DNA of 64,000 bases from Diadophis punctatus similis (Eukaryota; Chordata; Lepidosauria; Squamata; Dipsadidae), in NCBI GenBank assembly GCA_023053685.1, contig JALIGW010000001.1, positions 50,015,859 to 50,079,858 on the forward strand, written 5' to 3'. The notes beneath the pieces are model-generated. The model was not told where the DNA came from. It ran no database searches and was given only the letters and a program-made list of their open reading frames with translations. This document shows, in pieces, positions 36,640 through 48,099 of the stretch (its first letter is position 1; the number at the start of each line of letters is the position of its first letter). A program made the translations under genes and the position numbers.

Positions 36640-37850
36640 AACACTTCGCTCGCTTCTTCTGATGGCTGGGTTTAGATATAATTCTGGATGAGCTACAATC
36701 CTATCTACTTTTGTAGCACTGACATGAAACCAAAGGAACTAAGGGTTTTGTATTAATTTCCCCAGAGCCGTTTAAGACATTCTGTGAAAACATAGGAAGC
36801 CTGAAAAGTTCAGATAGTATGGATGTTTTATTCTGAGCTCAGAGCAAAACATGAGGATGGCAGGTCCACAGTGGCATCATTTACACCAAGGCCCTGACTG
36901 ATGTACTTACACCAGACATTGTCACACAAGTACATCAGCATGGCCTTTGAGTGATTACATTATCACACACATCATAATTTGGCTTCTCCTCATCTTCTCC
37001 TGCGTTCTATGGTATGGTGCCCTGTTGGTTGTTAATGCTGTATGTTTGTGGACTGGTTATGACAATACCTTACACGGTCCAGCTGAATTTGATTTTGCTA
37101 ACCCTAGGATAAATCTGAAGAAAACATTTTCTTCTAATAGTTATTTTCCAGATGACCCGACTGTCTATTTTTCCACCACGTTTAATAAACATCTCCAGCA
37201 GCTCTTACTAGCACATCCCTATGTCACATGCCTTCTTCTTCTGAAAGCAGGAAATGACCTCTGTTCCTCAGCAGGAATCTGTTCACACCATTCTGCTTCC
37301 TTTTCCACAGAGAGACCCAACAGAATTATAAGAATTCCATTTAAGTGAAGAAAGCAGTTCCCTTTTCATTCCTGTTCCCCCCCCCTTTTTTTAATCACAG
37401 ATAGAAGCCAGTTTTTCTTGTTCTGGTTATAGGCTGTATCTATAGTAATTTTAAGACTTTTTCTTAAGGTAGTCAAAATATCTTTGAAAGTGTCTTGCTC
37501 CTCAGATAATTATCACCTATTGTGAAAAGAGACAATTTGCACTGTCAGGTCTATTAGAAAGCACACTAGAAATATTTCAATATACTCAATCCAAACAGAC
37601 CTGGGAATGTGGGGAAGGAAAAAAGAGACTGTCTAGAGTTTCCCTTCTACTGTTTAGGATATAAGAATGTAAAATCTAAGATACGCAGCCAACTTTGCAG
37701 ATTTGTTTCCCTTATGGAATGGCTCCTGGGGAAGGAGGTATCAAAAGACTGTCAAGACTATCAAATCCCTAAAATTCAGGAGATTTGACTTATAATCTTT
37801 GCAAGAAAAGGCACTCCTACTTTCTGTTTCCCATCATTGCTACCAGCTAG
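36640..37850. other. Noncoding sequence, no gene seen
   Basis: The 133-codon frame at 36947-37348 begins with a hydrophobic stretch but matches no family I recognise. I do not annotate it as a gene. Confidence 0.45.
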
Positions 37851-37852
37851 CT

Positions 37853-37920
37853 CAGGGGTCTCCAACCTTGGCAACTTTAAGACTTGTGGACTTCAACTCC
37901 CAGAATTCCTCAGCCAGCTG
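37853..37920. mobile_element. Half of a foldback MITE
   Basis: The left arm CAGGGGTCTCCAACCTTGGC through CCCAGAATTCCTCAGCC matches the full copy at 57788, and the right arm is missing. AGCTAG occurs at both edges (37845-37850 and 37921-37926), which may be a remnant duplication. Confidence 0.7.
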
Positions 37921-38077
37921 AGCTAGATGACTTCATCTGCAAACCAAGCAATTCTGCCCCATATTGAAAAGGAAGAGGAAAGACATTTTGTGTACTGCAC
38001 GATTCTAAACGCCAAAATGCCACATGCAGCCTTTGTATCGGCTCCAGGTAAGAGGAAGTCCTGGACAAAATAGGCTA

Positions 38078-38323
38078 AAGTAGCAATAGCACTTAGCACT
38101 TAGACTTATATACCCTTTCATAGTGCTTTACAGCCCTCTCTAAGCGGTTTACAGAGTTCAGCATATTGCCCCCAACAATCTGGGTCCTCATTTTACCCAC
38201 CTCGGAAGGATGGAAGGCTGAGTCAACCTTGAGCTGGTGAGATTTGAACTGCTGAACTGCTGAACTAGCAGTCAGCTGAACTTGCAGTGCTGCTTTTAAC
38301 CACTGTGCCACCTCAGCTCCTAA
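38078..38323 (-). mobile_element. tRNA-derived SINE, subfamily A, reverse copy
   Basis: Same structure as the element at 47-283. AAGTAGCA flanks both sides (near 38078-38085 and 38321-38328), a possible 8-bp target duplication. Confidence 0.85.
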
Positions 38324-38984
38324 GTAGCATCCGCTTCATTTACATTTGTTTATTTCTTTGTATTGGGCCAATGTGAAAGAGCAAGATAACTGCAGTCTGA
38401 TGCAGTTTCTTCTTATTTTTATCATTGTTCATTTATCTGGACAGGCTCAGTGGACAAACAGAGGTAAGGAAAGAGGCCACACCCAATGAGTACTGGGTCC
38501 CTGATGGACCTTGCTTAATGGTGTCAATTTTTGATACCACATTGTAACAGCTGGAATGACTTTTCTTCCTATTGATCAAATCTGGGATCCATAAATATGA
38601 TGTATAATTTGAGTGTGAATAATCAAAAGTAATGCTTACTTTTGCAATCGTTCTGGTTTTTACTTCTATAAGAATATTTAGAGTTCAAAAGATGTCCATC
38701 GCAATTTATTATTTTTAAAAAAAATTCAAGGCATTTGCATCTCGCCTTTCTGATGCAAAACTGATACTCAGGGCATCCTCCTGTCTTAAGGATCAATTCC
38801 AGTCATACCCTATCCTACTCTGCTGTGTAGGCTGCTGCAGGGGTCAGTGCTCTCTCTCCTCTTTTATTTAACATCTACATTTCTCTGGGTACACATTCAT
38901 TGCCATAGGGTGAAATATTATCAATATGCTGATGATATCCAACTGTACATCTCAGCTCCAGAAAATTCAGCAATGCTGTGAACA

Positions 38985-39150
38985 AATGTGAACAATTAAC
39001 CAGTGAAACACCTTCAGATGTTGTAGGTGCTTCATCACTGGAGGTTTTTAAGAAGAGACTGGACAGTGACTTGTCTGAAATGGTATAGGATCTCCTGCTT
39101 GAACAGGGGGCTGGACTAGAAAACCTCCAAGGTCCCTTCCAGCTGTATTC
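38985..39150 (+). mobile_element. CR1 LINE 3' end inserted in L2
   Basis: GAACAATTAACCAGTGAAAC and CTGGACTAGAAAACCTCCA followed by GGTCCCTTCCAGCTGTATTC are CR1 3' coding and UTR. TTCTGA units follow. Confidence 0.8.
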
Positions 39151-39294
39151 TGATTCTGATTCTATCCTAGTGTCTGGAGGCTATGGAGATCTGGATGGAG
39201 AACAGTAGGCTTCAGCTGAACCCTGGCAAGACTAAGTGGCTTTGGGTTTGGGGGCTCTCTGGCACTAGGACTATAGTCTATCTCTTGTGCTGGA

Positions 39295-39724
39295 GAGACT
39301 TGCACTGCCACAGATAAATCCCGTGTGCAATCTGGGATGCAAATAGCATCCAAAACTAAATTGGAGTCCGAGGCAAAGTATTCCTCAAAGTTCCAATTTA
39401 TTAACAGAGCCATGTTGGCACATATGTGAGAAACCCGAATCTAAAGCTACGAGGGTTTCTCCACCCAGTTTAAAGTTCATTCCCTTGCCCCCACACCCAC
39501 AAGTTCATCACATTGACCAGTCATCTTTTGTCAATGTGTCCGTTACTCCCATCAGCTTCCGGGCAGGTGCTGAACAAAGGATGACCTTGAGAATCTAGAA
39601 GGAATTTGTTATGGCTACATCTCTACATCCCTCATGCAACAGCCCCTCCCAAATTCCCACAGCAAGAATACATTCTCTAAAGCATAAAGTGTGGCAGGCC
39701 AAAGTCTCCAATCAAAGATGGCTT
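39295..39724. mobile_element. Unidentified insertion in L2
   Basis: This 430-bp segment interrupts the L2 reading frame. It carries no LINE, SINE or hAT hallmark that I recognise. Its size and the CCAATTTATTAACAGAGCC block suggest a solo-LTR-like sequence read on the minus strand, but I could not fix the ends or a duplication. Confidence 0.35.
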
Positions 39725-39984
39725 GGGCCTCACACTGGGAGTCCTTGTGGACTCACAACTCCTGCTTTAGGAGCAGGTGACAGTTGTTGTTAGAAGGGTC
39801 TTTGCCTATCTTCATAATGTTTGCCAGTTGTGCCTCCTTCTAGACCAAGGGGCTCTCCTCATAGTCACACAACATGCACTGGTCACCTCCTGTTTGGACT
39901 GTATAAGTAAGATGCTTTACATGAGGCTGCCCTTGAAGAGTAGCTGGAAACTTCAGCTGGTTCAAAATGCAGTAACATGAGCAG

Positions 39985-40727
39985 TAGAATAGAATAGAAT
40001 AGAATAGAATAGAATAGAATAGAATAGAATAGAATAGAATAGAATAGAATAGAATAGAATTCTTTATTGGCCAAATGTGATTGGACACACAAGGAATTTG
40101 TCTTTGGTGCATATGCTCTCAGTGTACATAAAAGAAAAGATACATTTGTCAAGAATCATGAGGTACAACACTTAATGATTGTCATAGGGTACAAATAAGC
40201 AATCAGGAAACAATCAATATTAATATAAATCGTAAGGATACAAGCAACAAGTTACAGTCATACAGTCATAAGTGGGAGGAGATGGGTGATAGGAACGATG
40301 AAAAGACTAATAGTAATAGTAATGCAGCCATAGTGAATAGTTAGACAGTGGTGAGGGAATTATTTGTTTAGCAGAGTGATGGCGTTCGGGGGAAAAACTG
40401 TTCTTGTGTCTAGTTGTCTTGGTGTGCAGTGCTCTATAGCATCGTTTTGAGGGTAGGAGTTGAAACAATTTATGTCCTGAATGCGAGGGGTCTGTAAATA
40501 TTTTCACGGCCCTCTTTTTGACTCGTGCAGTATACAGGTCCTCCGTGGAAGGCAGGTTGGCAGCAATTGTTTTTTCTGCAGTTCTCATTATCCTCTGAAG
40601 TCTGTGTCTATCTTGTTGGGTTGCAGAACCGAATCAGACAGTTATAGAGGTGCAGATGAGAGACTCAATAATTCCTCTGTAGAACTGTATCAGCAGCTCC
40701 TTGGGCAGTTTGAGCTTCCTGAGTAAT
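39985..40727 (-). mobile_element. LINE 3' half with (ATTCT)n tail, inserted in L2
   Basis: The minus strand encodes the end of a non-LTR ORF: LPKELLIQFYRGIIESL, MRTAEKTIAANLPSTEDLYT, GHKLFQLLPSKRCYRALHT and KNSFSPERHHSAKQI. A 3' UTR then ends AATAAAGAATTC plus about 75 bp of ATTCT units (39987-40060 on the plus strand as AGAAT). The clade is within the CR1/L2/Rex group; it matches the 3' tail at 2976. Confidence 0.75.
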
Positions 40728-41292
40728 GTGTATTACTAATTCAGCTCTCCTGCAAGAGCTGCATTGTTATGGGTCTGAGTCAAATTCAAGGGCCTACATG
40801 GCATGGGAGGGGGTTATTTGAAGAACCACCTCTCCCCAATTTCATCTGCCTCACTGGAACCAAAAGAATGCGGACGTTATGAGTTTCATCATTTATGAAG
40901 ATACATCTGGTGGGTCCCAAGTGGCAGACCATCTCTGCTGTGGCACCCACATTTGGGGAATCTTTCCCCCCTTGAGATGAGATTGGCTTCTTCATTTCTG
41001 AAGGTCCCTCAAGACCTAGTAATTCCAGAAGGCTTAGAGAGTCCAGGTAATGGGTGAACTAGTGTAGTAACTCTCTTAATATTAACATTCCTTCATCTAT
41101 TATTCTTATTTTAGCTATTTACAGTATATATTTTAAATGTTTTTTTAATAATCGTTAACTATAATGGTTTTAGATATTTATTGTTTTAGTTTTGTTGTAT
41201 GCCACCCAGAGTCACTTGCTTGTGAGATGGGCAGCTATATAAATTAGATAAATAAATAATTAAACAAAACAATAAAAGCCTGCTAAAAGGAG

Positions 41293-41519
41293 ATAGCAAT
41301 AGCACTTAGACTTATATACCGCTTCATAGTGCTTTACAGCCCTCTCTAAGCGGTTTACAGAGTTCAGCATATTGCCCCCAACAATCTGGGTCCTCATTTT
41401 ACCCACCTCGGAAGGATGGAAGGCTGAGTCAACCTTGAGTGGTGAGATTTGAACAGCTGAACTGCTGAACTAGCAGTAGCCTGCAGTGCTGCATTTAACC
41501 ACTGTGCCATCTCGGCTCA
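41293..41519 (-). mobile_element. tRNA-derived SINE, subfamily A, reverse copy
   Basis: Close to the copies at 47 and 38078. Inserted immediately after the L2 3' tail. Confidence 0.87.
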
Positions 41520-41524
41520 GATGA

Positions 41525-42420
41525 TTTGTAATGAGGTAAAATCTCATTTTGTAAGATGAACCATTCCTAAATCAAGGTATTGCCACTCTCTCCCTGACCC
41601 CAGTTAAATGTGCTTCCACCCAGATTTCATTCAAGTTTAGGTCAGAATAAGGTAACTATTAGGAAACAAGAGACAGCTTCTAATGCACAGCAACAAATTT
41701 TTGAAAAGCAAAATAAATATATGATGGGGTAGAAAATGACATATGCCAATGCTGGGCATAGATATCCTAGCCAGCTGGAGTTCATGGGTTCTAAACAAGA
41801 GATCAACAGTATGACTCCAGCTGACAAAGTGATCTCTCTTGCATAACAGGGAAGTCATCCTCTTCCTGTCCTTAAAGGAGTTTCTTTATTTTTCTTCTGA
41901 AGTTTGAGTTTCCGTGTGAAAAGTGTGTTTGCTTAATTCATTTGGCTGGATAAAGAATGAAGAATCATTATCTCGTGATCAAGAGGAAGAGAAGCATTCT
42001 TGCCGTTCTGATACTATCTGAAAGTGTTGTTGTTTCTGCCTCAAATAATGGGATTCTGGTAAGACAGCTATAAATCTTCAATGCTTACCATTGCCTTACA
42101 CTCAGATAAAGGTCGTTATTGCTGACGGTGTCATGCATTTTTCGTTTGCCTGGCCAACCAACATACTTCAAGTGAGACAGGCAGAACTCCAGCCGATCTT
42201 CTCCCTTCCTTTAACAGAACTTGGGCTTTGAGCTGTGAGATTATTCATACCATAGGAAATACTGTTGATTGATAGCCATAGTCATTATTTGGTTCAAGAA
42301 TCATTTCCCTTTTCAGCAAATGGAAAGGTGTTGAGTGCTCTCCAGCTGGAAGGCTAGCTCACACAAAGAAGTCTCTTGTGCTGTTGAAAGAAACAGGAGA
42401 AAAAAACAGTATGGTAAAAT
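41525..42420. other. Noncoding sequence, no gene seen
   Basis: Nothing recognised. Confidence 0.5.
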
Positions 42421-42426
42421 TAGAAT

Positions 42427-43120
42427 TACCATATTTTTCAGAGTATAAGACGCACCTTTTTGCCCCCAAAAAGAGGGTGGAAATGTCAGTGAGTCTTATA
42501 CACCGAGGCCATTTTTGGCCTCCCGAAGCCCCACCCCCACATCCCATTTTTGCGAAAAATGGGCCTTTTTTGCAAAAATGGGGGCATTTTGTCTTCCCCC
42601 ACCCCCTAGGAGTGCTCTGCAGGCTTCCCAAACCCTCCCAAACCCTCTGTTTTTGCACCAAAAAAAGAGTGAAAAACGGGCCATTTTTTGCAAAAATGAG
42701 TGTTTTTGCCTTCTAATTACCCCATCTAGCATGACTGGAGGAGGAATTCTGGGAGTTGAAGTCCCCTAGTCTTAAAGCTGTCAAGTTTGAAGACCCCTGG
42801 GTTAGGGGTTAGGGGTGCAAGGGTCTTCAAACTTGGCAAGTTTAAGACTTGTGGACTTCAACTCCCATTCCTGAGCTAGCATGACTGGAGGAGGAATTCT
42901 GGGAGTTGAAGTCCACTAGTCTTAAAGCTGTCAAGTTTGATGTTTGTAAAAAGTATACATGGTTGTAAAAAGTATACATGGTTGTAAAAAGTATTCTGCT
43001 ACACTGGTATTTTATTAAATAATATATTACTACACCATTTGGTTCAGAATACTTTTTTCCTTGTTTTCCTCCTCTAAAATCTAGGTGTGTCTTATACTCC
43101 GGTGCATCTTATAAGTATAA
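42427..43120. mobile_element. TIR DNA element of the TATAAGACGCACC family
   Basis: Left end TACCATATTTTTCAGAGTAT followed by AAGACGCACC; right end GGTGTGTCTTATACTCC. The same ends bound the element at 55070. The interior has repeated ATTTTTGCAAAAATGGG-like blocks (42535-42720), a foldback-MITE-like insertion (42726-42940) and three 20-bp units of TTGTAAAAAGTATACATGG (42944-43000). No transposase. Confidence 0.65.
42726..42940. mobile_element. Tandem/partial foldback MITE copies inside the TIR element
   Basis: CTAGCATGACTGGAGGAGG followed by AATTCTGGGAGTTGAAGTC appears twice (42727 and 42877), with TTCAAACTTGGCAAGTTTAA between. This is the arm sequence of the CAGGGGTCTCCAACC foldback family, rearranged. 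Confidence 0.6.
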
Positions 43121-43124
43121 GTTC

Positions 43125-43393
43125 TTACTTATTTGCTTCACCCAATATTGGATTTTTGTGTTCTTCTGAAGACCTCCTAAACTGCTGTCAAAAGACCATT
43201 GTGCTCAACAACATCATGCCACCTCACGGTGAAAGTTGTAAATTAATTTTCACCTACTGTGCTGGATTCATTCTTCACCTCACCTCCTACAAGCAGAGTC
43301 TTCTTTATTGCTGCTTGTTTGTTTGGATAATGTTTTTTTTAATTTGCAATGGGAGTTTCTCCACCAAGGCCCCGCAGTGCATTTTGTTTCAAC
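43125..43393. other. Noncoding sequence, no gene seen
   Basis: Nothing recognised. Confidence 0.5.
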
Positions 43394-43407
43394 GAGAGAC
43401 AAACATT

Positions 43408-44091
43408 ATAAAATAACAAAGTCAACAGCATATAAAGAGAATTATTATAAAATGTTTTATAGATGGCATTTAGCTCCATCAAGATTGGCCAAAATATACC
43501 CAAAAATGAATTCGGCTTGCTGGAAATGCAAAAAAGACGTAGGTACCTTCTTTCATGCGTGGTGGTTGTGTCCCAAAGCAAAGGACTATTGGAAAAAAGT
43601 GCATGCTTGGTTACAAGAAATTACAGAGAGAACAATGGAATACACCCCAGAATTTTTCTTGCTGGGGATAATGAAAAAACAACATCCAAAAAACATACAA
43701 TATTTAATACTACATATTACAACTGTGGCAAGAATAACATATGCACAATATTGGAAAGATAATCAAACCCCACCAGAAAACGTACTAATGGACAAAATAT
43801 ATAGATGTGCTGAAATGGACATGCTGACTATTCAACTTAAAGGACAATGCAACTCAGAATACTATGAAACATGGACTAGATGGTACAACTGGACTAAAAA
43901 AAGAGGAAAGACTGTGTGACAACGTGAGAAGAAAATGAAGATAGGAGAGACTGTAAATTTATGATTTATTGTGCATAATGGAGAAATAACAATGTTGTAA
44001 AAAACGGGTGTAGATCTGTATTAAATATTAAGATGTTTAATGAAGAAAAATAATTAAAAAAATTTAAAAAAAATTTAAAAAATTTAAAAAA
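43408..44091 (+). mobile_element. L1 LINE, 5'-truncated, perfect 14-bp TSD
   Basis: The end of L1 ORF2 followed by a short 3' UTR and an A-rich tail. GAGAGACAAACATT flanks it exactly (43394-43407 and 44092-44105), as expected from target-primed reverse transcription. The frame from 43308 to 43919 contains YRWHLAPSRLAKIYP, the zinc-knuckle-like CWKCKKDVGTFFHAWWLC, and ITYAQYWKDNQTPPENVL. Its first 34 codons come from flanking genomic DNA, so it only looks like a 203-codon gene. The L1 part has no stop until its natural TGA, suggesting a fairly recent insertion. Confidence 0.9.
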
Positions 44092-44105
44092 GAGAGACAA
44101 ACATT

Positions 44106-46290
44106 GGTTCTCTGACTAGGAAAGATTCTTCCCAGAAATATTTGACAGCTGTCTACATTGCCATTTTTTCAGCATGCGTTCAACATCTTTTTATTTGATC
44201 AGGCATTTCATGATGGTTTGATACTTTTGTTGTTTCAGTATATAAAGCTTTGATTTCATTGTTTTTAAAAATTGTGATAAATAATGCCATATGCTAACAT
44301 CAAGACCCTTATGTACATTTTTTTGCCCTATTAAATCCCTAAAAACAGCTCCAGCCTCTCAGTCATTTTGGTTGCAACGAATCTTGAGTAGTTTCCAGGT
44401 TATCTTTCCCCACCCCAGTCCCACAAGAAAAGCCACTTTTAAATTATTATTTATATTTCATTGCCATCAATGGAAACATCCTTTGAAATGCAGATCCCAG
44501 CTTTGGAAAGTTAATTTTCCAAAGGCTTCCCCATGGAGAGTGACAGGGTGGAGTGGAGAACAGGATGATATTAATTGCATCCTGTATCCTTTTAAGTCAA
44601 CATCTTTTCCCCCACCAAACATTTTTTACCATATCACATGGTACTATCCAGTTTCTCATAATTTATAACCATGCTCCATACAACTGCATCTTGATATTTA
44701 GGAAATCTTTTTAAACCATCTCAAATGTTTGAGAGGCTTTTTTTTAAAATTTAGAAAAGTTGGGTTCTCAAACTGTCAGAAGCAGATGTTTGCAGCTACT
44801 TGATGTTTGCACAAAAATATGTCTCTATTGCCAAGAGTCGCTGATTAAATCAGGCAGTAACCAAGTTCTGCAGCAGATAAGCAAGGACTACTTGACACAG
44901 GGATGGCTACTGTGATTTATAAAGCCTGAGGATTTATCTGTAGACTGAAACAAACTCACAGATTAGTTGTTCAAACCGAGGAATCAAGCTTGGAACAGTT
45001 CCTCTATAGATCCAGTTAGGGGACTGTTGGTTCCTAAGCTAAACAAGTCTAGTCATAGCACTGTTGATGGACAATATCAAAATGTTCTTGTTTTCATACC
45101 TTGGGTTGGGAGTCCAGACATCTGTGTGTGCAATCAAATTCTTTTTCTTATGTCATCTGCTAACAACAAAAGCATGTTTTCTCATTATTTTACCCACGAG
45201 CCCACAGGTGCTTTCGTCCCCTTTTTCTTCTTATGATTCATCCACATGCTTAAAAATCAGATTCCAGACAAGCAACTAGACAAGAATTCCACCCTTAGAA
45301 ACTTCTTACAGCTTCAAGCTATAAGGCCTAGCCTGGCAGCAGACAAGCTGAGGAGCCTGCCCGTGTTAAGACCTACTCGTTGCTGCTAATACCTTTTTCA
45401 GTTTCTGACCAACTCAGATGCTACTTATTGAAATTCTTCTCCTCCCATCTTAGTGGAATCCAGCTCAGCTGCTGTCAAATCTGCCAACAGTCACAGCAAT
45501 GCTACTGTGATAAAATAGGTCCAATTCTCTCCCAATCTTACATTCCTGGGGAAGGACAGAACTCATTAAATAATTATCAACTGTGACAAGAAAGTAGCCA
45601 GCCAAACACTTGCTGCTAATCTAGCCATGACAGCAGGACTATACCTTTCAAAACGGCAATTAGCTAGATGAACGACAACATAAGTAGCAGACAATGACAT
45701 GGAAAGGACTGTCCCTAAAGAACAGATTCATTATACATAGGGTTTAGAGTTTGCATGACTTATGAATGGCATTTTGCATTACACAGTGGCATTCCATCTT
45801 TTTCCTTTGTTGTTCTCCCTGCTATAAGCAAAGGAAGAAAGGAAGTATATGTATTATGTACCTAAAGGTGAGGCTGAACATCAGAAGAAGTAATTCTGCT
45901 CTGGCACAGGTATGATGAGAGAAGGAGCTATTATCTATCATTAGAACCTGTGCCCCATCATTCAAAGCACTTGACGATTAACCTCTCCCTCCCCTTGAAT
46001 GATTACAGCAACAAAGGGCTAAATTAAATATTACGTGAATACCTATGTGAACAATACGAACCAACAAATATCTATGTGAACTGGCAAAGATCCGCAAATG
46101 AAACTGCTGAAGTCCCATGTGAAATATCACCTTAATGGCTCACATGATGTTTGCTTTCATCTTGCAAGAAATTAATACCAATATAATACAATATAATAGG
46201 ATTCATTCTGCCAGGAGATGGTCAAAAAAGGTCAGGATCGCAGCGGTGACAGTGAGCAACCAATGGAAATGAGATCTGTCTCATCTCAGC
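44106..46290. other. Noncoding sequence, no gene seen
   Basis: Two kilobases without recognised repeats or coding similarity. Frames of up to 125 codons look like chance. Confidence 0.5.
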
Positions 46291-46296
46291 TAGTTT

Positions 46297-46500
46297 GCTG
46301 CAGTGATTAAAACATCAGGACAGAAACTGGAAGACTGTGAGTTCTAGTCCTGCCTTAGGCATGAAGCCAGCTGGGTGACCTTGGGCCAAGTATTCTCTCC
46401 CAGTTTTAGGAAGAAGGCAATGGCAAAACACTTCCAAAAATGTTGCCAAGAAAACGGTAACGACTAATCCGGGCAGCCACCAGGAACCATAATTTTGAAG
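46297..46500 (+). mobile_element. Sauria-SINE-type element
   Basis: tRNA-like head (TTTGCTGCAGTGATTAAAAC), a GAGTTCTAGTCCTGCCTTAG B-box region, AGCTGGGTGACCTTGGGCCA, and a tail GAAGGCAATGGCAAAACACT with TGTTGCCAAGAAAACGG. The tail resembles the Bov-B-like end of Sauria SINEs. Confidence 0.8.
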
Positions 46501-46559
46501 ATTCAAAAATAAGTATTCAGAGAGGTTCCTTTGGAATCCACTTTAGTATCATTTCAACA

Positions 46560-46885
46560 TCAGGCGAAGACCTACTTTCCCAGGCTTTTTAATTGGCTTT
46601 TCACTATATTTTAATTTATATTGTTTTAGGTTTTGAATGACCTACCATAGGTTCGACACATGACACCCTAGTGTAGCATCAGCTCTCAGAATTCTCCGGC
46701 CAGCATGTTGGAGTTGAAATCCAGACATCTTAAAGTTGCCAAGTTTGAAAAATCGCTACCCTAACGTACATGATTTTATTTAATTTTATTATAAATTGTT
46801 TTCACTCAGATTGTATTTTGTACATGAGTATTTTATTGTAAAGCGTTCATGGTGCTTCGTCTACTGAACGGTATAAATAAACAGA
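46560..46885 (+). mobile_element. Possible degenerate L2 3' UTR with MITE remnant
   Basis: AAGCGTTCATGGTGCTTCG and GAACGGTATAAATAAAC at the right resemble a decayed L2 tail. A MITE-like insert (about 46650-46770, CTCAGAATTCTCCGGCC and TCTTAAAGTTGCCAAG) splits it. Weak evidence. Confidence 0.35.
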
Positions 46886-46889
46886 TATG

Positions 46890-47475
46890 AAATAAACCAG
46901 CGCACATGAAAAGGGGCAGGGCTTCAGCCATGCAGTTGAGGTCACCAGCCTGATTTTTGCCCCCTCCCTTGAGGAAAGTCTTATTCTCCAGACATGTTTT
47001 CATGACTTCAAGTGGGAATCTGACAACCATGTCAAATTGCAAACCTGACATACTTTGGTAAAAAGATTAAAATCATAACAGGATTTGTCCCGGGACGGAC
47101 TTCAGAATACATATTTCTTAAAGAAATGAGTAAACATAAGAAAGAAGGAAATGTAAAATTAGAAGAAAATTTGATTTCCCTCACGAAATTGTTGGTCTGG
47201 GGTATGTGTTTCCTTTCCCCCATTTTTTATTATGTTGTTAGAAATTCTGATGCGTTGTATTATTTCAATACAGTGGTATTTATACAATATTAATTGAAGA
47301 TTATTTACATTCTATTATTTAGATAATTTAGAGTGTTGAAAATAGAAAAAGTATTCTCTCAATAGAGAATATTTGTAAACATATATATGTCACCTATTCC
47401 CACAATTTTAAGCACTTACGAAACACCCAACAAAAGATCTACAAATACTCATAAAACTATCCATACTTGTCTTTC
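46890..47475. other. AT-rich noncoding sequence
   Basis: Nothing recognised. Confidence 0.5.
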
Positions 47476-47479
47476 TTAT

Positions 47480-48095
47480 CAAAAATTGTTAAGTTGGATT
47501 GTTGTGTGGCAAGGCTTGTTTGTTTGAATTCTAATGTCTCAGAGCACTTTAACTTCTTTATTTTCTATTACTTTGTCTATTTTGTGATCCCACTAGTTCT
47601 TGCTTGCAGGCAAATGGTATTTCTTGCAGAAATTATTGTGTTTTGTTGCATAGTCAGTCAAATTAGATTTGGTATTTTTATTCACCTATTCATCGAGTCC
47701 TTCCCAAGGATCTGGGAAAGGCAGATGTTTCTGTTTGATGGCACTAAAGGTATCGTTACAGGATATAAGCTGTTCCTAGTAAGGCTGCCTTTTGCAATTG
47801 ACTGATGGTAATTTTGTCAATGCCAATGATGTTCATGTGGAGTGTTTTGGGATTGCATTCAAGGTGCCTATTTCTATTGGTACTACTTTTGCTTTCTTTT
47901 GCCACAGTCATTCTATTTCTATTTGCAATTCTTTCTATTTTGTTATTTTCTGCAGTGCTTTTTCTTGTATTCTACTACCTTCAAGTACTGCCACATTTAC
48001 AATTTGTCTTACTTATTGACAGTTGTTAAGTCTGGGGTGTTATATGGCAGGTGCTTCTCTGTTTGAATTTTTTATTCTTATTATTGCAGTATCAT
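47480..48095 (-). mobile_element. Possible R4-like LINE 3' fragment
   Basis: The minus strand carries degenerate coding that I read as PIEIGTLNAIPK and QLQKAALLGTAYIL. These resemble the C-terminal block of R4/Dong-type LINEs that I remember from reptiles. The 3' UTR-like motif TTCAAACAGAGAAGCACCTG...CCAGACTTAACAA occurs twice (near 48023-48070 and 47487-47540), so the 3' end looks duplicated. Clade call is tentative. Confidence 0.4.
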
Positions 48096-48099
48096 TAGA

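Larger units (their letters stand above)
38720..41275 (+). mobile_element. Old L2 LINE split by later insertions
   Basis: L2 sequence appears in order in four pieces. At 38820-38985 it encodes the RT motif B/C region (SVLSLLLFNIY, then QYADDIQLYISAPENS). At 39166-39294 it encodes WRSGWRTVGFS-type sequence after motif C. At 39725-39984 lies the later RT end (LVTSCLD, then GLPLK-like). At 40728-41275 is the C-terminal remnant and 3' end with TGTATGCCACCCAGAGTC and TGGGCAGCTATATAAATTAG. The gaps hold a CR1 piece, an unidentified 425-bp segment and another LINE. Confidence 0.75.

Noticed and set aside
36947..37348. 133-codon frame with a hydrophobic N-terminus, possible membrane protein
   Set aside because: No recognisable family, no splice or promoter context, and composition matches surrounding AT-rich noncoding DNA.
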